A DNA stretch of 64,000 nucleotides, taken from contig JAFQEG010000023.1 of assembly GCA_017399145.1 (NCBI GenBank), forward strand, positions 1 through 64,000, read 5' to 3'. The position numbers and the translations under genes are program-made. Source of the stretch: Clostridia bacterium. GTDB lineage: Bacteria > Bacillota > Clostridia > Oscillospirales > CAG-272. A model generated the notes under the pieces. The model had not been told where the DNA came from, ran no database searches, and was given only the letters and a program-made list of their open reading frames with translations. Shown piece by piece: positions 44,284-53,065 of this stretch. How positions within the stretch are numbered: the first letter of the stretch is position 1; every line of letters begins with the position of its first letter.

Positions 44284-45335
44284 TGGGATTTTGGGATACC
44301 CTAGCATTGCCCTTTGCCTATTTGATGAAGGGCTGTTATTGGCTAACACAAAACTATACCTTGGCACTACTTTTGTACGCACTTGTATTGCAAATCATTA
44401 TGTGCCTTGTATTTGGTATTAGACAACAAAAAAATATGATAAAGCAAGCCTCACTTCGTCCCTACGAGGTTATTCTTCGCAAGAAGTACGCAGGAAGAAA
44501 CGATCAGGTTACTATGAAAAAGTATCAGGACGAAATAAGCGCACTTTATCAAAAGGAAGGCTATAGCCCTCTTGGTGGTTGTCTACCAATGATTATACAG
44601 CTTATCGTAATTTTCCCACTTTACGAGGTTGTAAGACGTCCACTTGAATTTATTACAGGCTTAAGCGGAGAGGCTTGTGGCATTATTGCAAGAGCACTCG
44701 GTGTTGATACTGCAACAAACGCATATCAAATTAGCCTTGCATCAAAAATTAGAAGCTTTAGCGGTAGCTGGGCAGAAACAATTAAGGCTGTGCCATCTGA
44801 AACAGCGGGACAATGGATTGTTTCACCTGAGCAAGCAAGTGCTACAATTGCACAGCTTGAAAATCTTAATTTAAGATTTTTGCCAGACTCAACCTTGTTT
44901 GGCACCGAGCTTGGAATTAGACCTTGGGACGCATTCGGTCAAAGCTATTGGTGGCTAATTCTTATTCCAATCGTAAACCTTGGACTTACCTATTTAGCAC
45001 AGTTCATTTCTAAGAAGCTTTCTTACCAAAGCGCACAACAGGACCCAAGCACACAGGGTGCTATGGGCTCAATGAACATTATGCTTTACACAATGCCACT
45101 TATGTCAATGTTCTTTACCTTTACATTCCCTGCAGCTATCGGTGTTTACTGGATTTTTAGAACAATTCTAAATAGCTTACAGCAGTTTATTTTGGCAAAG
45201 ACTATGCCATATCCTAAGTTTACCGACGAGGATATTAAGAGGATAGAAAAGGAACTGAAGGTAAACAAGAAAAAGAAGCCAAAGGCTGATACTGACACAG
45301 ACACAGACGACGAAAACGGAGACACAGAACAATGA
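44283..45335 (+). CDS. yidC: Membrane protein insertase YidC/Oxa1
   Basis: A 350-residue Gram-positive-type insertase without the large periplasmic domain and without a lipobox. Five hydrophobic segments are visible; the cytoplasmic coiled loop (IRQQKNMIKQASLRPY, residues 46-61) and GGCLPMIIQLIVIFPLYEVV near 98 are conserved marks. The positively charged residue normally found in the first core helix (IVRIILLP type) appears as Gln here (LVLQIIMCL). The C-terminal tail is charged, ending in an Asp/Thr stretch. It overlaps khpB by four bases. Confidence 0.93.
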   Translation: MGFWDTLALPFAYLMKGCYWLTQNYTLALLLYALVLQIIMCLVFGIRQQKNMIKQASLRPYEVILRKKYAGRNDQVTMKKYQDEISALYQKEGYSPLGGCLPMIIQLIVIFPLYEVVRRPLEFITGLSGEACGIIARALGVDTATNAYQISLASKIRSFSGSWAETIKAVPSETAGQWIVSPEQASATIAQLENLNLRFLPDSTLFGTELGIRPWDAFGQSYWWLILIPIVNLGLTYLAQFISKKLSYQSAQQDPSTQGAMGSMNIMLYTMPLMSMFFTFTFPAAIGVYWIFRTILNSLQQFILAKTMPYPKFTDEDIKRIEKELKVNKKKKPKADTDTDTDDENGDTEQ

Positions 45336-46279
45336 AACAGGAATTCAAAATTACAGCTAAGACCGTAGAAGAGGCTTACGCAAAGGCTAACGACATTTAC
45401 GGTCAGCTTGGAGATTTAGAAATTGAGGTTATTAGCTCAGGTAAAAAGGGCTTTCTAGGAATCGGTAGCAAGCCTGCCGAGATTAAGGTTATAATTGACG
45501 ACGGCATTCAAGAAAAGAAGCCTGAGCCAAAAATTGAAAAGAAGATTGAGCCAAAGATTGAGCCAAAGATTGAGGCTAAGAAGCCACAACAAAAGCCACA
45601 ACAAAAGAACGAGCCAAAGCCACAGCCTAAGAAGGAAGAGGCTAAGGCACAAGCACCTGCACAAGAAAAGAAGCAGGAAAAGAAGCAAGAGCCAAAGCCA
45701 GAGGTTAAGGCTGAAATCAAGGCTGAAAAGCCAGAAGAAAAGGTAATTCCTACAAAGGAGCAAAAGGAAGAGAATATCAACGTAACAGTTGAGGAAAAGA
45801 CTCTTGCTATGAACTTCTTGAAGGACTTCGTTCGTGATATTGGACTTAGCTGTGAGGTTAAGGGCGACCTTACCCTTAATGAAAAGGGCTTTGTTTCAAG
45901 AGTAATCACAATCGAGGGCGAGGAGGCACCATCACTTATCGGTCATAGAGGCGATATGCTTGACGCACTTCAATACCTTGCAAACCTTTGCCTAGCACGT
46001 AAGAGCGAGGGCGACCACAAGGAATACGTTAAGGTTATCGTTGATATTGCAGGTTACAGAGAAAAGAGAGAGCAAACTCTTCGTGCCCTTGCAAGAAGAA
46101 TGGCTGAAAAGGCTATTAAGTACCAAAGAAACGTACCACTTGAGCCAATGAATCCTTACGAGAGAATGATTATCCACTCTGAAATTCAAGGCATCGAGGG
46201 CGTTTCAACTCACTCGGTAGGCTACGACGAAAACAGAAAAATCGTAATCTGCCCCGACAAGAAAAGAAACAAGAAATAA
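45332..46279 (+). CDS. khpB: RNA-binding protein KhpB (Jag/EloR/SpoIIIJ-associated)
   Basis: A 315-residue protein with three parts. The Jag-N domain (1-50) includes KKGFLGIGSKPAEI. A linker of about 85 residues is a Lys/Pro/Glu/Gln-rich low-complexity stretch (EPKIEPKIEPK, QQKPQQK). The KH (155-230; GEEAPSLIGHRGDMLDALQYL) and R3H (240-305; LRALARRMAEKA, ERMIIH) domains end it. It binds RNA and is linked to cell elongation and division control. It follows yidC as in most Bacillota; mnmE, mnmG and rsmG, usually next, are missing. Confidence 0.93.
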   Translation: MKQEFKITAKTVEEAYAKANDIYGQLGDLEIEVISSGKKGFLGIGSKPAEIKVIIDDGIQEKKPEPKIEKKIEPKIEPKIEAKKPQQKPQQKNEPKPQPKKEEAKAQAPAQEKKQEKKQEPKPEVKAEIKAEKPEEKVIPTKEQKEENINVTVEEKTLAMNFLKDFVRDIGLSCEVKGDLTLNEKGFVSRVITIEGEEAPSLIGHRGDMLDALQYLANLCLARKSEGDHKEYVKVIVDIAGYREKREQTLRALARRMAEKAIKYQRNVPLEPMNPYERMIIHSEIQGIEGVSTHSVGYDENRKIVICPDKKRNKK

Positions 46280-46290
46280 TAAAGAATAAC

Positions 46291-46331
46291 AAAAAAGAGA
46301 CTATTTCACCACTTGAAATAGTCTTTTTTTT
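46291..46331 (+). terminator. Terminator of the rnpA-yidC-khpB operon
   Basis: AAGACTATTTCA-type arms (AGACTATTTCA and TGAAATAGTCT) with a T8 tail. Confidence 0.9.
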
Positions 46332-46337
46332 CGTCAA

Positions 46338-46366
46338 TTGACAAAGCAATCCTATTATGATATAAT
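46338..46366 (+). promoter_or_regulatory. Consensus promoter of the LRR lipoprotein gene
   Basis: TTGACA (46338-46343), 17 bases, TATAAT (46361-46366), with extended TGA: an exact consensus. Confidence 0.93.
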
Positions 46367-46404
46367 TTTAGTATCTAAGTAAATTACATTTGCGAGGGAC
46401 AAAA

Positions 46405-48147
46405 ATGAAAAGAACAATTTTACTTTTTAGTGTAGCTATTTTGTGCCTACTTTTTTGCCTAGGACTCGTGTCCTGTGAAGATAAATACGTAACAATTAAG
46501 TTTAATACAATGGGCGGGAACACTATCGAAAGCATACAGGTTGAAAAGGGTGGCAAAATTCCAAAGCCAAGTGACCCCGAAAAGCTTGGATATTCCTTTG
46601 ACAAGTGGTGCTATGAGGGAGTTGAATGGGTGTTTGTCGGCTATGTTGCTACTGAGGATATGACTCTTGAAGCAAAGTGGACGCCTATTGAATACACAAT
46701 AGAATATGTTTGTGAGGGAACACATTCTAACAAAACAAGCTATACTGTTGAAAATGGATTTGAATTAAGTGATGCTATCCGAGAAAAGCACATATTCTTA
46801 GGCTGGTATGAGGATAAAGAATATACAAAGCCAATTGCCAAAATAGAAAAAGGTACAATGGGTAGCTTGACAATTTACGGAAAAACACAGAAATCCCCCC
46901 TTGTCCTTGTTAGAGATGGAGACGAATACACTGTTTCTTGCTGGGACAAGAATATTACAAGCGTCGAAATACCTTCTAAGCATAACGGCAGACCTGTAAC
47001 GACAATAGATATATATGGATTTGAAGGCTGTACTAGGCTTGAAAGCATAACCATTCCAAATAGCGTTACAAAAATCGGAGGTCTTGCATTTAAGGACTGC
47101 ACAAGCCTTGAAAGCATAACCATTCATAGTAGTATTACAAAAATATCAGGGAACGTATTTAAGAATTGCGCAAATCTTGAAAGGATTGAGGTAGATGAGG
47201 AAAATAAAAATTATTCCTCAATAGATGGAAATTTGTATTCTAAGGACGAAAAAACCTTAATCCAATATGCACCGGGCAAGAAGGAAACAAGCTTCACTGT
47301 TCCAAATAGTGTGACAATAATAGATAATCGCGCTTTTGAAAGCTGTGCAAGAATAAAATTTATAACTATTCCAAGCAGTGTAACAGCGATAGGAGAAGGT
47401 GCATTTTTTTATTGTGAAAGCCTTATAAGTGTGGGTATTGAAAACGGTGTAAAAACAATAGGCAATCGTGCATTTTATTATTGTACGAATCTCAAGATTA
47501 TTACCATTCCAAGCAGTGTAACAGCAATAGAGGGCAATTTGATTCACGATTGTGCACGCCTTGAAAGAATCGAGGTAGATGAGGAAAATAAGAATTATTC
47601 CTCAATAGATGGAAACTTGTATTCTAAGGACAAAAAAACTCTAATTCAATATGCATCGGGTAAGAAGGAAACAAGCTTCATTGTTCCAAATTGTGTGACA
47701 ACAATAGAAAATAGTGCGTTTGATTTTTGTTTAAGTCTTACAAGTGTGACTATTCCAAGCAGTGTGACAAAAATAGCGGAGGAAGTGTTTGAGGACTGCA
47801 TATATGTTGAAAGAATTGAGGTAGATAAGGAAAATAAAAATTATTCCTCAATAGATGGAAATTTGTATTCCAAGGACCAAAAAACCTTAATTCGATATGC
47901 AGAAGGTAAGAAGGAAACAAGCTTCACTATTCCAAGCGGTGTAACAAAAATAGGCGATTGTGCGTTTGTTGGTTGTGCCCTTGTAAGTATAACTATCCCA
48001 AATAGTGTAAAGTCAATAGGCTATGAAGCGTTTAGTCATTGCGCAAATCTTACAATCTACTGTGAGGCAGAAAGTCAGCCAAGTGGCTGGAATAGTTATT
48101 GGAATGACTCAAACTGCCCTGTTGTCTGGGACTACAAAAACAAATAA
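46405..48147 (+). CDS. LRR lipoprotein with InlB-type repeats
   Basis: A 580-residue cell-surface lipoprotein: signal peptide with lipobox LVSC near residue 24. Residues 28-140 hold two Listeria-Bacteroides (InlB B-type, Flg_new) repeats, with VTIKFNTMGGNTI and the closing LEAKWTP. The rest is LRR_5 (BspA type) repeats interrupted by three copies of a non-LRR module RIEVDEENKNYSSIDGNLYS (DNA near 47176, 47560 and 47806). A TTG five codons upstream opens the frame, but the RBS GAGGGA lies between, so the ATG is used. Likely surface adhesin-like protein with a very strong promoter. Confidence 0.85.
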   Translation: MKRTILLFSVAILCLLFCLGLVSCEDKYVTIKFNTMGGNTIESIQVEKGGKIPKPSDPEKLGYSFDKWCYEGVEWVFVGYVATEDMTLEAKWTPIEYTIEYVCEGTHSNKTSYTVENGFELSDAIREKHIFLGWYEDKEYTKPIAKIEKGTMGSLTIYGKTQKSPLVLVRDGDEYTVSCWDKNITSVEIPSKHNGRPVTTIDIYGFEGCTRLESITIPNSVTKIGGLAFKDCTSLESITIHSSITKISGNVFKNCANLERIEVDEENKNYSSIDGNLYSKDEKTLIQYAPGKKETSFTVPNSVTIIDNRAFESCARIKFITIPSSVTAIGEGAFFYCESLISVGIENGVKTIGNRAFYYCTNLKIITIPSSVTAIEGNLIHDCARLERIEVDEENKNYSSIDGNLYSKDKKTLIQYASGKKETSFIVPNCVTTIENSAFDFCLSLTSVTIPSSVTKIAEEVFEDCIYVERIEVDKENKNYSSIDGNLYSKDQKTLIRYAEGKKETSFTIPSGVTKIGDCAFVGCALVSITIPNSVKSIGYEAFSHCANLTIYCEAESQPSGWNSYWNDSNCPVVWDYKNK

Positions 48148-48175
48148 GAGAACAGTACAATGATTTAAAGGCAAG

Positions 48176-48211
48176 AAAAACGACCCAACTCGAAAGAGGT
48201 GGGTCGTTTTT
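48176..48211. terminator. Bidirectional terminator
   Basis: AAAACGACCCAACTC and GAGGTGGGTCGTTTT (one bulge) with a GAAA loop between the convergent LRR and dapA genes. Confidence 0.9.
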
Positions 48212-48212
48212 G

Positions 48213-49097
48213 TTATACCAAATTTAGTTGCGAAAGAACGTTTTCCAGCTCGCTTAGCCTTGTGGATTTACAAAGAGGCAGACGAAATTCATTCTTAACT
48301 AGTCCCATTAGGTAAAGGGCAGTTTTGACGGGAATAGGGTTGACCTCCTTAAACAGCTCGTCGAAAAGGGGGAGTAGCTTATATTCAAGCTCACGGGCCT
48401 TGGTTAAGTTATCGCTTGCGTATTCGTAGCACAATTGGTGCATAAGGCTAGGGGTTAGGTTAGCGCAGACGGATATAACTCCCTTGCCACCTAGGGCAAG
48501 GGTAGTTAAGGTTAGGTCGTCGTTGCCTGAATACACGTCAAAGTCGTTTCCAAAATCTCGGATTAGCTTTTGTAAATAGGATACGCTTCCGCTAGCCTCC
48601 TTAACTCCTACTATGTTTTGAATTTGGGCTAATTCTCGATAAACCTTAAAGGAAATATTTACCCCTGTGCGAGAGGGCACGTTGTACAAAATTATGGGAA
48701 TATCTACACTCCCTGCCACTTTTTTATAGTGCTCAATTAGTCCGTTGTCCGTTGCCTTGTTGTAATAGGGGGTTACTGCAAGACAAGCGCTTGCGCCTAG
48801 GGATTCTGCCATTTTAGTGTATCTTACGCTTACCTCGGTTGAGTTTGTGCCTGTGCCTACGATAAGAGGGACTCGACCACCGATTTTTTCCTTAGCAAAG
48901 GGAATTATCTTTTCTCGCTCGTTTTCATTTATGGTAGATGCCTCACCCGTTGTGCCTAAAAGAATTATTGCATCTGTGCCGTTTCTTATTTGGAAATCTA
49001 TCAATTCCTCAAGTGCCTCGTAATCAATTTCACCATTTTTAAAGGGTGTTACTAAGGCACAGCCACTTCCAAAAAACACCTGTTGCTTCTTGCCCAT
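48213..49097 (-). CDS. dapA: 4-hydroxy-tetrahydrodipicolinate synthase
   Basis: A 294-residue TIM-barrel aldolase that condenses pyruvate with aspartate semialdehyde in lysine and diaminopimelate synthesis. It has GTTGEASTI near residue 47, the Schiff-base Lys in GVKEASGS near 162, YYNKATDNG near 109 and YNVPSRTGVNI near 135, including the Tyr and Arg that bind substrate. Single gene, divergent to queA. The neighbours are not lysine genes, so other members of the DapA superfamily are possible, but the motifs fit true DapA. Confidence 0.9.
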   Translation of the reverse strand: MGKKQQVFFGSGCALVTPFKNGEIDYEALEELIDFQIRNGTDAIILLGTTGEASTINENEREKIIPFAKEKIGGRVPLIVGTGTNSTEVSVRYTKMAESLGASACLAVTPYYNKATDNGLIEHYKKVAGSVDIPIILYNVPSRTGVNISFKVYRELAQIQNIVGVKEASGSVSYLQKLIRDFGNDFDVYSGNDDLTLTTLALGGKGVISVCANLTPSLMHQLCYEYASDNLTKARELEYKLLPLFDELFKEVNPIPVKTALYLMGLVKNEFRLPLCKSTRLSELENVLSQLNLV

Positions 49098-49129
49098 AGA
49101 TTAAATTCCTCCTAAATTATAAAAATTTG

Positions 49130-49158
49130 TTGAAAAAAAGAGTTTAATATTGTACAAT
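49130..49158 (+). promoter_or_regulatory. Promoter of queA
   Basis: TTGAAA (49130-49135), 17 bases, TACAAT (49153-49158), 50 bases before the queA start. Confidence 0.7.
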
Positions 49159-49208
49159 GATATTATGTACTATCAATATAATATGATATAAAGGGCAAAA
49201 ACGATAAA

Positions 49209-50291
49209 ATGATTAAAAATACATTGATTGAAACTGACCTTAAAACTAAGGATTTTTATTACGATTTACCGGGGGAATTGATTGCTCAAACACCTATTGA
49301 GCCAAGGGACCATTCTCGTCTAATGGTGCTTAAGAAAAACGGTGAAATTGAGCACAAGCATTTCTACGATATAATTGACTACCTAAAAGAGGGTGACACC
49401 CTTGTTATTAACGATTCAAGAGTTATCCCTGCCCGTATCTATGGTGAAAAGGTAAGAGACGAGGGTCAATACGTAACCGACCCCTCAAAAATTGAAACAT
49501 TACTTTTAAAGCAACATTCTCAAAACAGATGGGAAGTCCTTTTAAAGCCTGCAAAAAAGATAAAAATCGGCGGTAAAATTCGCTATGAGGGTGTTCTTGA
49601 GGCTACTGTTATCGAGGTAGTCGAGGACGGAAATCGAATAGTTGAGTTTTCCTACGACGAGAAAAAATATTCAAGCATTTACGAGGTTTTAAACCAAATC
49701 GGCACAATGCCTCTGCCCCCATATATTACCGAAAAGCTAGAAAATCAAGAAAGATATCAAACGGTTTACGCAAGGGAAAACGGCAGTAGCGCTGCCCCTA
49801 CCGCAGGGCTTCACTTTACTACCGAATTACTTGAAAAAATCAAGCAAAAGGGCGTTGAAATTGTTCCCGTTATGCTTCACGTGGGTCTAGGCACCTTCCG
49901 TCCTGTAAAGGCAGACAAGATTACCGACCATATTATGCATAGCGAATTTATTACAGTAACAAAGGAAAGCGCCGACATAATAAACGAAAGACGCAAAAAG
50001 GGTGGCAGAATAATTGCCGTTGGCACAACCTCGGCCCGTACCCTAGAAAGCGTAGCAACCGAGGATGGTGAAATAATTCCTCAAGCCACAAGCACAGGAA
50101 TATTTATCTACCCAGGCTATAAATTCAAAGCCGTAGATGCACTAATAACAAACTTCCACCTACCGGAAAGCACCTTACTAATGCTAGTTTCAGCCCTCTG
50201 TGGCAAGGACTATATTATGCGTGCTTACGAAGAAGCGGTGAGGGAAAAATATCGCTTCTTTTCCTTCGGCGATGCAATGCTGATTGAATAG
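49209..50291 (+). CDS. queA: S-adenosylmethionine:tRNA ribosyltransferase-isomerase
   Basis: A 360-residue enzyme of queuosine synthesis that transfers the ribosyl part of SAM to preQ1 in tRNA. Marks: [24 protein letters not shown] (start region), GTMPLPPYI near 170, [10 protein letters not shown] near 195, [12 protein letters not shown] near 220 and [10 protein letters not shown] near 275. About ten residues precede the usual start. The RBS is weak. No other queuosine gene is adjacent. Confidence 0.95.
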   Translation: MIKNTLIETDLKTKDFYYDLPGELIAQTPIEPRDHSRLMVLKKNGEIEHKHFYDIIDYLKEGDTLVINDSRVIPARIYGEKVRDEGQYVTDPSKIETLLLKQHSQNRWEVLLKPAKKIKIGGKIRYEGVLEATVIEVVEDGNRIVEFSYDEKKYSSIYEVLNQIGTMPLPPYITEKLENQERYQTVYARENGSSAAPTAGLHFTTELLEKIKQKGVEIVPVMLHVGLGTFRPVKADKITDHIMHSEFITVTKESADIINERRKKGGRIIAVGTTSARTLESVATEDGEIIPQATSTGIFIYPGYKFKAVDALITNFHLPESTLLMLVSALCGKDYIMRAYEEAVREKYRFFSFGDAMLIE

Positions 50292-50786
50292 ACTTTGAAA
50301 ACCGTCGTTGTTCCTCGGTAGTGACTTCGACGTACACCAAAAGTACGTCTTCACCCCCTACCTGCGGTACGCCTAGGTTTTCTGTGTCTATTCAACCAGC
50401 CTGTTAGTTGGTGCGGTAGCCTCTTGGCGAACTGCTGATTGAGAAGCCTTCCCCTTGAGGGGAAGGGGGACCGCTTTAATTAAACAAGCGACTTTGCAAA
50501 AATGATGAAAAGCGGTGGATGAGGTGTAGCCTCAAAGAGGCGTGGTTTGTGCTAGTGCCGTTGCACCTAGGTTTTCTGCGTCTATTCAACCAGCCTGTTA
50601 GTTGGTGCGATAGCCTCTTGGCGAACTGCTGATTGAGAAGCCTTTGAAAATCGTCGGTGTTCCTCGGTAGTGACTTCGACGTACACCAAAGTGATATTGT
50701 TGCTAAGCAACAGTGATATTTTCGCTTTGCGAAAGCGAACAAAGAGTTGGAAAAGCTTAGCTTTTCCAGAAAGGAGAAAGCCCCCT
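50292..50786. repeat. Composite repeat region between queA and miaA
   Basis: No gene; built of repeats. A 48-base unit occurs at 50294-50341 and 50643-50690 (CCTCGGTAGTGACTTCGACG core). A 79-base unit occurs at 50372-50450 and 50566-50644 with two mismatches. Between the 79-base copies lies a REP-like element (about 50451-50560) with a CCCCTTGAGGGG palindrome, related in reverse orientation to the 68-base insert behind ribU at 57247. Confidence 0.8.
50690..50768 (+). repeat. Mini-hairpin array F (linker GTGATATT)
   Basis: Three hairpins, GTTGC/GCAAC, TTTCGC/GCGAAA and GGAAAAGCT/AGCTTTTCC, the first two preceded by GTGATAT. It ends right before the RBS of miaA-ylmE and must be in its mRNA leader if transcription starts upstream. 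Confidence 0.65.
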
Positions 50787-52388
50787 ATGAAGAAAAAGCA
50801 AAGAGTTATAGCTATTGTTGGGCCTACGGCGGTAGGCAAGACTGCTATGGCTATTGAGTTAGCCAAGGCACTTAATGGGGAGATTATCTCCTGTGATTCT
50901 ATGCAGATTTATCGCACTATGGACATAGGCACGGCGAAGCCTACAAGGGACGAAATGTCGCAGGTGCCACACCATTTAATTGATATTAAAAATCCAGACG
51001 AGCAGTTTTCCTGTGCCGATTATGCAAGTGTGGCAAAGGAAAAAATTGAGGAGATTATTAGCCGAGGCAAGACACCTATTTTTTGTGGTGGCACAGGGCT
51101 TTATCTTGATAGTGTGATCGAAATTCCAGCCTTTTCCACCTCGGCAAAGGACGACTTTTACAGGGCATTTCTTGAAAAGGAAGCTCTTGAAAAGGGAAAG
51201 GGCTATGTCCACGACCTTTTAAAAGAGGTTGATATTGAAAGTGCCGATGCCATACACGAAAACAATTTAAAAAGGGTAATTCGTGCCCTTGAAATATATC
51301 ATTGCACAGGAATAACCAAAAGTGAGTGGGACAGACGGTCAAAGGAAACAGAGTCCCCCTACGAGGCAACGGTGTTTTTCTTAACCTGCAAGGACAGGGA
51401 CTTGCTTTATTCACGAATTGAAAAGCGAGTTGACCTAATGCTAGAGGAAGGGCTTTTAGACGAGGCAAGGTCCCTTTTTGAAAAGGGCTATCTTGACAAG
51501 CAATATACTGCCTCGGGTGCTATTGGCTACAAGGAATTTATTCCTTATCTTGAGGGTAATGCCAGTCTTGAGTCCTGTGTAGAGGAATTAAAGCTATCCA
51601 CAAGGCACTACGCAAAAAGACAGCTTACCTGGTTTTCAAGACACGATTACTACAACACAATTTACGTTGATATACAAAACCCAATTGAGGTAGCAAAAGA
51701 GATTTTAAAGGGCAATATGGATACGAGAAAAAGGCAAATTAAAGAAAATTACGAGAGTGTGCAATCGAAAATAAGGGAGCTTGACAAAGAGGGTCGAGTT
51801 ACCCTTTTAGCAGCGACTAAAATGCAAAACGCAGAGGACATTAACTACTTAATTTCCCTAGGCTGTTTTTGCATTGGTGAGAATCGTGTAAACGAGCTAC
51901 TTGAAAAGTACGACCAATACGACAAGAGTGCAGAATTGCATTTTATAGGTACCTTGCAAAAAAACAAGGTGAAATATATAATTGATAAGGTAAGCCTTAT
52001 TCACTCCGTTGACTCCCTTTCCTTGCTTGAGGAAATAAACAAGCGAGCTGAAAAAATCGGCAGAGTGGTAAACGTTTTAATAGAGGTAAACAGTGGCAGA
52101 GAGGAAGCTAAGGGTGGAATTTTGCCCGAGGACGTGGCTGAATTTTGCCAAAGGGCAAGAGAATACAAAAGCGTATGCGTCCGTGGTCTTATGACAATGG
52201 CGCCTAAGTGCCAGACAAAAGAGGAATACCTTTACTATTTCGGTATTGTAAAACAGCTTTTTGATGAGCTTTTTGATAAGGATGCAATTCTTTCTATGGG
52301 TATGAGTGACAGCTATGAATACGCAATTGAGGCTGGGGCTACTATGGTAAGAGTTGGAAGTAAAATATTTGGTGAAAGGAAGTATTAA
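50787..52388 (+). CDS. miaA-ylmE: Fusion of tRNA dimethylallyltransferase MiaA and PLP-homeostasis protein YlmE/YggS
   Basis: A 533-residue open frame joining two full-length proteins. Residues 1-310 are MiaA: Walker A GPTAVGKT (10-17), DSMQIYRTMDIGTAKPT, GGTGLYLDSVI and the C-terminal ASGAIGYKEFIPYL. It prenylates A37 of tRNAs reading UNN codons. Residues 311-533 start MDTRKRQIKEN and are YlmE/YggS: PLP-binding Lys in LLAATKMQ, GENRVNELLEKY, LHFIGTLQKNKVKYI, and the closing LSMGMSDSYEYAIEAGATMVRVGSKIFG. No stop separates them; AAAGGG before the ATG at 51717 could also allow separate initiation. The start at 50787 has AAAGGAG; earlier codons are repeat DNA. sepF follows two bases later. Confidence 0.9.
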   Translation: MKKKQRVIAIVGPTAVGKTAMAIELAKALNGEIISCDSMQIYRTMDIGTAKPTRDEMSQVPHHLIDIKNPDEQFSCADYASVAKEKIEEIISRGKTPIFCGGTGLYLDSVIEIPAFSTSAKDDFYRAFLEKEALEKGKGYVHDLLKEVDIESADAIHENNLKRVIRALEIYHCTGITKSEWDRRSKETESPYEATVFFLTCKDRDLLYSRIEKRVDLMLEEGLLDEARSLFEKGYLDKQYTASGAIGYKEFIPYLEGNASLESCVEELKLSTRHYAKRQLTWFSRHDYYNTIYVDIQNPIEVAKEILKGNMDTRKRQIKENYESVQSKIRELDKEGRVTLLAATKMQNAEDINYLISLGCFCIGENRVNELLEKYDQYDKSAELHFIGTLQKNKVKYIIDKVSLIHSVDSLSLLEEINKRAEKIGRVVNVLIEVNSGREEAKGGILPEDVAEFCQRAREYKSVCVRGLMTMAPKCQTKEEYLYYFGIVKQLFDELFDKDAILSMGMSDSYEYAIEAGATMVRVGSKIFGERKY

Positions 52389-52390
52389 AA

Positions 52391-52777
52391 ATGGGAATTT
52401 TCGATTTCTTTAAAAAGAAAAGATATGATGACGACGAGGACGATTACGAGGAAGAGGGCGGTCAGGTTGTTGAGGCTAACGTGTCTCTTGAGGGAGCTCT
52501 TGAATTAAAGATTTGCAAGCCAAAGACAATGGAGCAATTGCTTCCTGCAGTTGACTATCTTATTTCAGGTAGAACCGTGCTTTTAAACCTTGAGGGTGTG
52601 GAAAAGGACCTTTATAAAAGAATGATTGACTTTATAAGTGGCGCTGCCTATGCCCTTGGCGTGTCTATTAAGAAGGCAACAAACGATTCCTTCTTCATAG
52701 CCCCTCGTGAGGTTGACGTAAGTGGCGAGGTATTCGACTCTGACGACGACGGTGGCGACGAATTTTTCACAGTTTAA
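52391..52777 (+). CDS. sepF: Cell division protein SepF
   Basis: A 128-residue FtsZ-membrane anchor. The N-terminal amphipathic helix MGIFDFFKKK is followed by an acidic linker (DDDEDDYEEE) and the SepF core with KICKPKTMEQLLPAVDYLISGRTVLLNL and FISGAAYALGVSIKKATNDSFFIAP. The first residues bind the membrane; the core dimerises and binds the FtsZ tail. It sits in the ylmE-sepF-ylmG order, two bases after the fusion gene. Confidence 0.95.
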   Translation: MGIFDFFKKKRYDDDEDDYEEEGGQVVEANVSLEGALELKICKPKTMEQLLPAVDYLISGRTVLLNLEGVEKDLYKRMIDFISGAAYALGVSIKKATNDSFFIAPREVDVSGEVFDSDDDGGDEFFTV

Positions 52778-52789
52778 AAAGAGGTAAAT

Positions 52790-53056
52790 ATGGAAACACT
52801 TGCATGGATAATTTATTGCATTTTGAGTGTTTTGGACGTGATTTTGTTAATTAGCGCTATTATGTCTTGGATTCCCGAGGCAAGAGATAGCAAGCTATAC
52901 GAGGTCGTGGAAAGGATTCTTTCCCCTCTTTTGACTCCCATAAGAAAGCTACTTAACAGGATTGAATTTGTAAGACGATGTCCTATTGACTTGTCCTTTT
53001 TGGTCCTTGTTATTATTGTACAGGTGCTTTCTAATCTAGTTTGGGTAATAGTATAA
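52790..53056 (+). CDS. ylmG: YggT-family membrane protein (YlmG)
   Basis: An 88-residue protein with two transmembrane helices (about 5-27 and 65-86) and the YggT pattern LISAIMSWIPEARDSKLY...RILSPLLTPIRKLL...IDLSFLVLVIIVQVL. The family is linked to division and osmotic stress. Follows sepF by 12 bases as in Bacillus; ylmH and divIVA, which normally come next, are missing. Confidence 0.9.
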   Translation: METLAWIIYCILSVLDVILLISAIMSWIPEARDSKLYEVVERILSPLLTPIRKLLNRIEFVRRCPIDLSFLVLVIIVQVLSNLVWVIV

Positions 53057-53065
53057 GGAGCAATA

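Noticed and set aside
45455..45909. Long overlapping reading frames opposite and beside khpB
   Set aside because: They arise from the Lys/Pro/Glu-rich linker repeat of khpB and encode leucine- or serine-rich nonsense without RBS.
50670..50786. N-terminal extension of MiaA from 50670
   Set aside because: These 39 codons are translated from repeats and hairpin array F; the ATG at 50787 has a proper AAAGGAG site.
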